Positions 3,881-7,067 of a stretch of DNA of 7,067 nucleotides are shown here, piece by piece; position 1 is the first letter of the stretch, and every line of letters begins with the position of its first letter. Position numbers and translations under genes: made by a program. The notes beneath the pieces are model-generated. The model was given only the letters and a program-made list of their open reading frames with translations. It did not search any database and was not told the origin of the DNA. Origin of the DNA: Acidobacteriaceae bacterium (GTDB lineage Bacteria; Acidobacteriota; Terriglobia; Terriglobales; Acidobacteriaceae); the NCBI GenBank assembly GCA_003166055.1, contig PMWR01000560.1, forward strand, positions 8,691 to 15,757, given 5' to 3'.

Positions 3881-5893
3881 ATGCGTAGGTTTCGCACAGG
3901 GTGGGTAACGGGTTCGATTGTGGCGCTGTTGCTGGTTCCGGCTTGCCCGGTTGCTGGTGCGCAGGTTCCGGCTGCGCCGCGTGTTTTCGAGCTGCGTGAT
4001 GTTGGCCGCGCAACTGTGCCGCTTGTTGGCGATTGGCAGTTTCATGCAGGGGACGATCCTGCATGGGCTGCGCCGGACTTCGACGACTCCGCGTGGCAAT
4101 CGATTGAGGTAGGCCGCCCGTGGGAGGGCCAGGGACATCCTGGTTACACGGGCTTTGGCTGGTACCGGCTGCATCTTGACATGCCCGCGAACGGAGCGGA
4201 GGATTGGCAGCTTGCACTCCTTAGCCCTTACGTTCAGGATGCTTGCGAGGTGTACTGGAACGGTGAGCTCGTGGGCCGCGTGGGGAAGCTGCCCCCGCAT
4301 CCATCGTGGTATCCGCACCAGCAGCCGGCGGGCATTCCGCTGGGTGCTTTACGATCAGGGGTTCTTGCCATCCGCGTCTGGAAGGCGCCGTATGCCTTCC
4401 TCAGCTTTCCTGACGAAGGTGGACTGGTGGGCGTGCCGCAGGCCGGAAGTCGTGAGGGTGTGAACGCGCTGGTGGATCGCGCTGCTTATGAGAACCTGCG
4501 AAGCCACCTGTTCGAACTCTCGGAGCAATTGTTCTCTGGGCTGGTGGGGTTACTGGCTCTGCTTGGCTGGCTGCGCAGCCGCAAAGTGCGCATGCTCGGC
4601 TGGCTGGCGCTGGCGATGGTTTTTCCCATCTATCGCATTCTTGCCTTTGAATTCTCACAATGGGGCTCCTTCAACGTCTTGTACGGGCTCATCGGCCCCA
4701 TGGTCGCCATCAACAACGTCGCCACCTGGTTTTTGCTGCTGTATTTATTGCGCCTCGACGGCAACAAAGGGCTTTTTCGCTGGACCCAAATCTTCTCCGC
4801 CACGACGCTGTGTTGTGCATTGGTCAATACAGTCATGGTCTGCCTGGACTGGACCAGGCTGTTTCCGCGATTCTTCTTGATCGCCGATGTCGTTTCCACC
4901 ATCCCCGTCGAACTGCTGGAGTTGTTCGGCGTCGTGATTTTTCTGTTTGCCGTGCGCAAACGCTTGGATGCGGCGCGATGGATACTCGCTGTTTCCGCAT
5001 TGCTGTCCGATCTTTACCAAGCGGCCGACGACATCTCAGGCATGGGCATGCGATGGACACACTGGACGCTGGCAACGATGCTTGAAGCACCGCTCTTTTC
5101 GATCGGCGGAAATGCCTTTTCGTTGCCCGGCCTGATCGGCACCTTGTTGCTTGTCTCTATTCTTTATGTGGCGTGGCGGTCCCTGGTGGAGCAGAGCCAG
5201 CGGCAGAGCGGGCTGGAGCAGGAGTACCGTAGCGCGCAGGAGTTGCAGCAGGTCTTAATCCCGAAAGAACTGCCGACTATGCCGCGCTACGCGGTGACCA
5301 GCGCTTACAGGCCTGCGCAGGAGGTGGGCGGGGACTTCTTCCAATTGATGGCTTTGCCGGATGATGGGGCGTTGCTGGTGATAGGCGATGTGAGCGGCAA
5401 GGGACTGCCGGCGGCGATGGCGGTTGCGCTGCTGGTGGGGGCGATTCGCAGCACGGTGGAGACGACGAGCGATCCTGCCGTGGTGCTAAGCGCACTGAAT
5501 CGCATGCTGCATGGGCGATTGCGTGGAGGATTTGCGACTTGTCAGGTTTTGCGCATGGATGGCAAAGGGAATTGCTTAATTGCGAATGCGGGGCATTTGC
5601 CGCCGTTTCTGAATGCGGACGAAGTGGCGCTGCTGCCAGCATTGCCGCTGGGGCTGGCGGATGAGGTGGACTACGAGTTGACCGAGCTGCGGATAGGCGC
5701 AGGAGAACAGTTGACGCTCTATACCGATGGGCTGCTGGAGGCGAGGAACGGGGCAGGTGAGCTGTTCGGGTTTGAGCGCATTGCGGACCTGGTGGCTACG
5801 GCGCGCGATGCACAACAGATTGCGGATGCGGCGCAGGCGTTTGGGCAGGAGGACGATATTACCGTGCTGACACTGACTTTGGAGGCTGGATGA
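3881..5893 (+). CDS. Membrane-bound SpoIIE/PP2C-family serine/threonine phosphatase with periplasmic jelly-roll domain
   Basis: A 670-aa protein with a signal peptide at residues 1-27 (cut near AGA-Q). Residues about 40-195 form a galactose-binding-like jelly roll resembling the N-terminal domain of glycoside hydrolase family 2 (LVGDWQFHAGDDP, FDDSAWQSI, FGWYRLHLDMP, VYWNGELVGRVG). About seven hydrophobic helices follow (roughly 216-231, 239-256, 264-290, 304-322, 331-357, 366-380, 414-432), then a helical linker ending SAQELQQVLIPKELP (451-465). The phosphatase domain has all metal-binding motifs: EVGGDFF (481-487), GDVSGKG (502-508), ANAGHLPP (568-575), LYTDGLLEARN (613-623) and QEDDITVLTL (656-665). 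It should be an active Mn/Mg-dependent phosphatase. Family members usually dephosphorylate anti-sigma-factor antagonists; none is present here. The architecture suggests an extracellular ligand controls the enzyme. The ribosome binding site is weak (GAGGGA, 11 nt upstream), and the in-frame TGA at 3857 excludes longer starts. Confidence 0.92.
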   Translation: MRRFRTGWVTGSIVALLLVPACPVAGAQVPAAPRVFELRDVGRATVPLVGDWQFHAGDDPAWAAPDFDDSAWQSIEVGRPWEGQGHPGYTGFGWYRLHLDMPANGAEDWQLALLSPYVQDACEVYWNGELVGRVGKLPPHPSWYPHQQPAGIPLGALRSGVLAIRVWKAPYAFLSFPDEGGLVGVPQAGSREGVNALVDRAAYENLRSHLFELSEQLFSGLVGLLALLGWLRSRKVRMLGWLALAMVFPIYRILAFEFSQWGSFNVLYGLIGPMVAINNVATWFLLLYLLRLDGNKGLFRWTQIFSATTLCCALVNTVMVCLDWTRLFPRFFLIADVVSTIPVELLELFGVVIFLFAVRKRLDAARWILAVSALLSDLYQAADDISGMGMRWTHWTLATMLEAPLFSIGGNAFSLPGLIGTLLLVSILYVAWRSLVEQSQRQSGLEQEYRSAQELQQVLIPKELPTMPRYAVTSAYRPAQEVGGDFFQLMALPDDGALLVIGDVSGKGLPAAMAVALLVGAIRSTVETTSDPAVVLSALNRMLHGRLRGGFATCQVLRMDGKGNCLIANAGHLPPFLNADEVALLPALPLGLADEVDYELTELRIGAGEQLTLYTDGLLEARNGAGELFGFERIADLVATARDAQQIADAAQAFGQEDDITVLTLTLEAG

Positions 5894-5900
5894 TCGTTTG

Positions 5901-7034
5901 TTAGTGCTCGTGTTTGCCGGGGCGGAGCATTAGTTCCTTGATGGCTTCGCGGGGGTCTTTACCCTCATTCAGAATCAGCTCCATCTGTTCGGTGATGGGC
6001 ATTTCGATGTTGTGGCGGCGGGCGAGGCCGAGGGCGGCGCGGGTGGTGAGTACGCCTTCAGCGACTTTGCCGCCGAGGCTTTCCAGGATTTCAGGGAGCT
6101 TGCGGCCTTCGCCCAGTGCCTGTCCGACTGTTCGGTTGCGGCTGAGGGAGCCGGTGCAGGTGAGGACCAGGTCGCCGGTGCCGGAGAGGCCGGCGAGGGT
6201 TTCGCGGCGCCCGCCGCAGGCGACGGCGAGGCGGGTGATCTCGGCGATGCCGCGGGTGATGAGGGCGGCGGTTGAGTTGTGGCCGAGGCCGACTCCGGCG
6301 GCGATGCCGGCGGCGATGGCGATGACGTTCTTGAGGGCTCCGCCGAGCTCGACGCCGATGACGTCGGTGGTGGTGTAGAGGCGAAGGGTTTCGGACGAAA
6401 ACTCCTGCTGGACGCGGGCGGCGATGGAGGGATCGCTGAAGGCGACGGTAACGGCGGTGGGCTGGGCCTGGGCGACTTCAAGGGCAAAGCTGGGTCCGCT
6501 GAATGCACCGATGGGGAGATTGAGATCGTCAAGCGACGACGGTGCGGGCGCGATTCCCGAAGAGCTGACCTGCGGGGCGGAATCTTCGGTAAACACTTCG
6601 AGATTGGTGTCGTGATTGGCGGGGACGAAGGAGTGTTCCTGACCGGGCGGGACGGTTTGGCCGAGGCTGGCGGCGATGACTTCAGTCATGCGCAGGAAGG
6701 TGTTGTTTTCAACGCCTTTGGTGGCGCTGACGATGATTTGGCCGGGATGGAGCCAGGGGCGAATGCGAGCCAGCGTGGCGCGCAGGAATTCGGAAGGGAC
6801 GACGGAGACGACGATGTCAGCCTGGCCGAAGACGGATTCGCTGGCGGTGATAACGACTTCAGGGGGGATGGGAAAGCCGGGGAGAAAGAGGGTGTTTTCT
6901 CTGGCGGCGGCGATTTGCCGGGCTTCCTGCACGCTGTGCGACCAGAGGGTGATCTTGTGGCCACCGCGGCGGTGGAGCGAGAGGGCGATGGCGGTTCCCC
7001 ATGCGCCGGAACCGAGGACGACGATACGGCTCAT
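5901..7034 (-). CDS. gpsA: NAD(P)+-dependent glycerol-3-phosphate dehydrogenase with an internal insertion
   Basis: A 377-aa cytoplasmic enzyme reducing dihydroxyacetone phosphate to sn-glycerol 3-phosphate, the backbone for phospholipid synthesis. The Rossmann motif GSGAWGTA is at residues 8-15; SATKG is at 103-107 (Lys106) and GPSFALEVA at 180-188. GGALKNVIAIAAGI (231-244) carries the conserved Lys235. GLGHNSTAALITRG lies at 249-262, GLSGTGDLVLTCTG at 282-295 with Asp288, then SRNRTVG (298-304) and VAEGVLTT (324-331). All family landmarks are present, so it should be active. It is about 40 residues longer than the usual 330-340. The excess lies at about 131-173, an acidic Ser/Pro/Ala-rich stretch just before IGAFSGPSF. 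CAGGAA lies 4 nt before the ATG. Its stop is 7 bp from that of the convergent phosphatase gene, and it may be translationally coupled to a gene at the right edge. Confidence 0.95.
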   Translation of the reverse strand: MSRIVVLGSGAWGTAIALSLHRRGGHKITLWSHSVQEARQIAAARENTLFLPGFPIPPEVVITASESVFGQADIVVSVVPSEFLRATLARIRPWLHPGQIIVSATKGVENNTFLRMTEVIAASLGQTVPPGQEHSFVPANHDTNLEVFTEDSAPQVSSSGIAPAPSSLDDLNLPIGAFSGPSFALEVAQAQPTAVTVAFSDPSIAARVQQEFSSETLRLYTTTDVIGVELGGALKNVIAIAAGIAAGVGLGHNSTAALITRGIAEITRLAVACGGRRETLAGLSGTGDLVLTCTGSLSRNRTVGQALGEGRKLPEILESLGGKVAEGVLTTRAALGLARRHNIEMPITEQMELILNEGKDPREAIKELMLRPGKHEH

Positions 7035-7067
7035 GGTGTTCCTGTCTTTCCGCTGGCTGTTTCTGTC
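7031..7067 (-). CDS. Possible C-terminal end of an upstream gene overlapping gpsA
   Basis: On the - strand one frame entering at the right edge reads TETASGKTGTP and ends in a TGA that overlaps the gpsA start as ATGA, the same arrangement as at 552-555. In many bacteria gpsA follows plsY, the acyl-phosphate:glycerol-3-phosphate acyltransferase that uses its product, so plsY is a reasonable guess. Eleven codons cannot prove coding or identity. Confidence 0.3.
   Translation of the reverse strand, partial: TETASGKTGTP

Noticed and set aside
3352..3897. - strand open frame of 181 codons across the intergenic region
   Set aside because: The product is rich in Arg, Pro, Ser and Ala with no recognisable pattern, lacks a ribosome binding site, and runs through the palindromic repeats and into the phosphatase start.
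3701..4318. - strand open frames opposite the phosphatase N-terminus
   Set aside because: They are antisense to a well-supported signal peptide and jelly-roll domain and have low-complexity products.
5914..6378. + strand open frames opposite gpsA (also 6012-6275)
   Set aside because: They are shadows of the gpsA reading frame, with composition dominated by Ala, Arg, Pro or Gly and no domain.

Overview
The window is GC-rich and tightly packed, and it reads like the chromosome of a soil Acidobacteriota (Terriglobia-type) bacterium. That placement is an inference. It rests on high G/C at third codon positions, a small secreted Tyr/Gly-rich protein of a type I associate with that group, a phosphatase with a periplasmic jelly-roll and seven-helix region, and an intergenic hairpin like dispersed repeats I recall from those genomes. 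No rRNA, tRNA, CRISPR array, transposase or phage gene is visible.

Left part (1-1505, + strand). The window opens inside a BNR/YVTN-type beta-propeller protein whose stop overlaps the start of a MoaD/ThiS-like beta-grasp protein (ATGA). That second protein ends in Gly-Gly. The two look translationally coupled, and no molybdopterin or thiamine gene is in view. Next comes a small secreted protein of unknown function, closed by a strong hairpin terminator that also faces the convergent gene to the right.

Middle part (1555-3206, - strand). In transcription order this holds an 82-aa single-pass membrane protein, a 192-aa single-pass membrane protein that shares its membrane-proximal signature, and an exported SRPBCC/AHSA1-like protein. 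Gaps of 157 and 145 bp separate them; the second gap contains a very stable hairpin. The 82-aa and 192-aa genes look like a short and a long paralogue side by side.

Right part (3207-7067). An intergenic stretch with several inverted repeats and one possible 54-aa gene (+) leads into a 670-aa membrane-bound SpoIIE/PP2C-type phosphatase (+). It appears built to sense something in the periplasm and to dephosphorylate a cytoplasmic partner, most likely an anti-sigma-antagonist type protein, which is not in the window. It converges, with only 7 bp between stop codons, on gpsA (-), the NAD(P)-dependent glycerol-3-phosphate dehydrogenase of phospholipid synthesis. This gpsA carries an unusual acidic, Ser/Pro-rich insertion. 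A few codons of a possible upstream, overlapping gene lie at the right edge.

The best candidates for undescribed biology are the propeller/ubiquitin-fold pair at the left and the short/long membrane-protein tandem in the middle. Everything else belongs to recognisable families or is small and uncertain.
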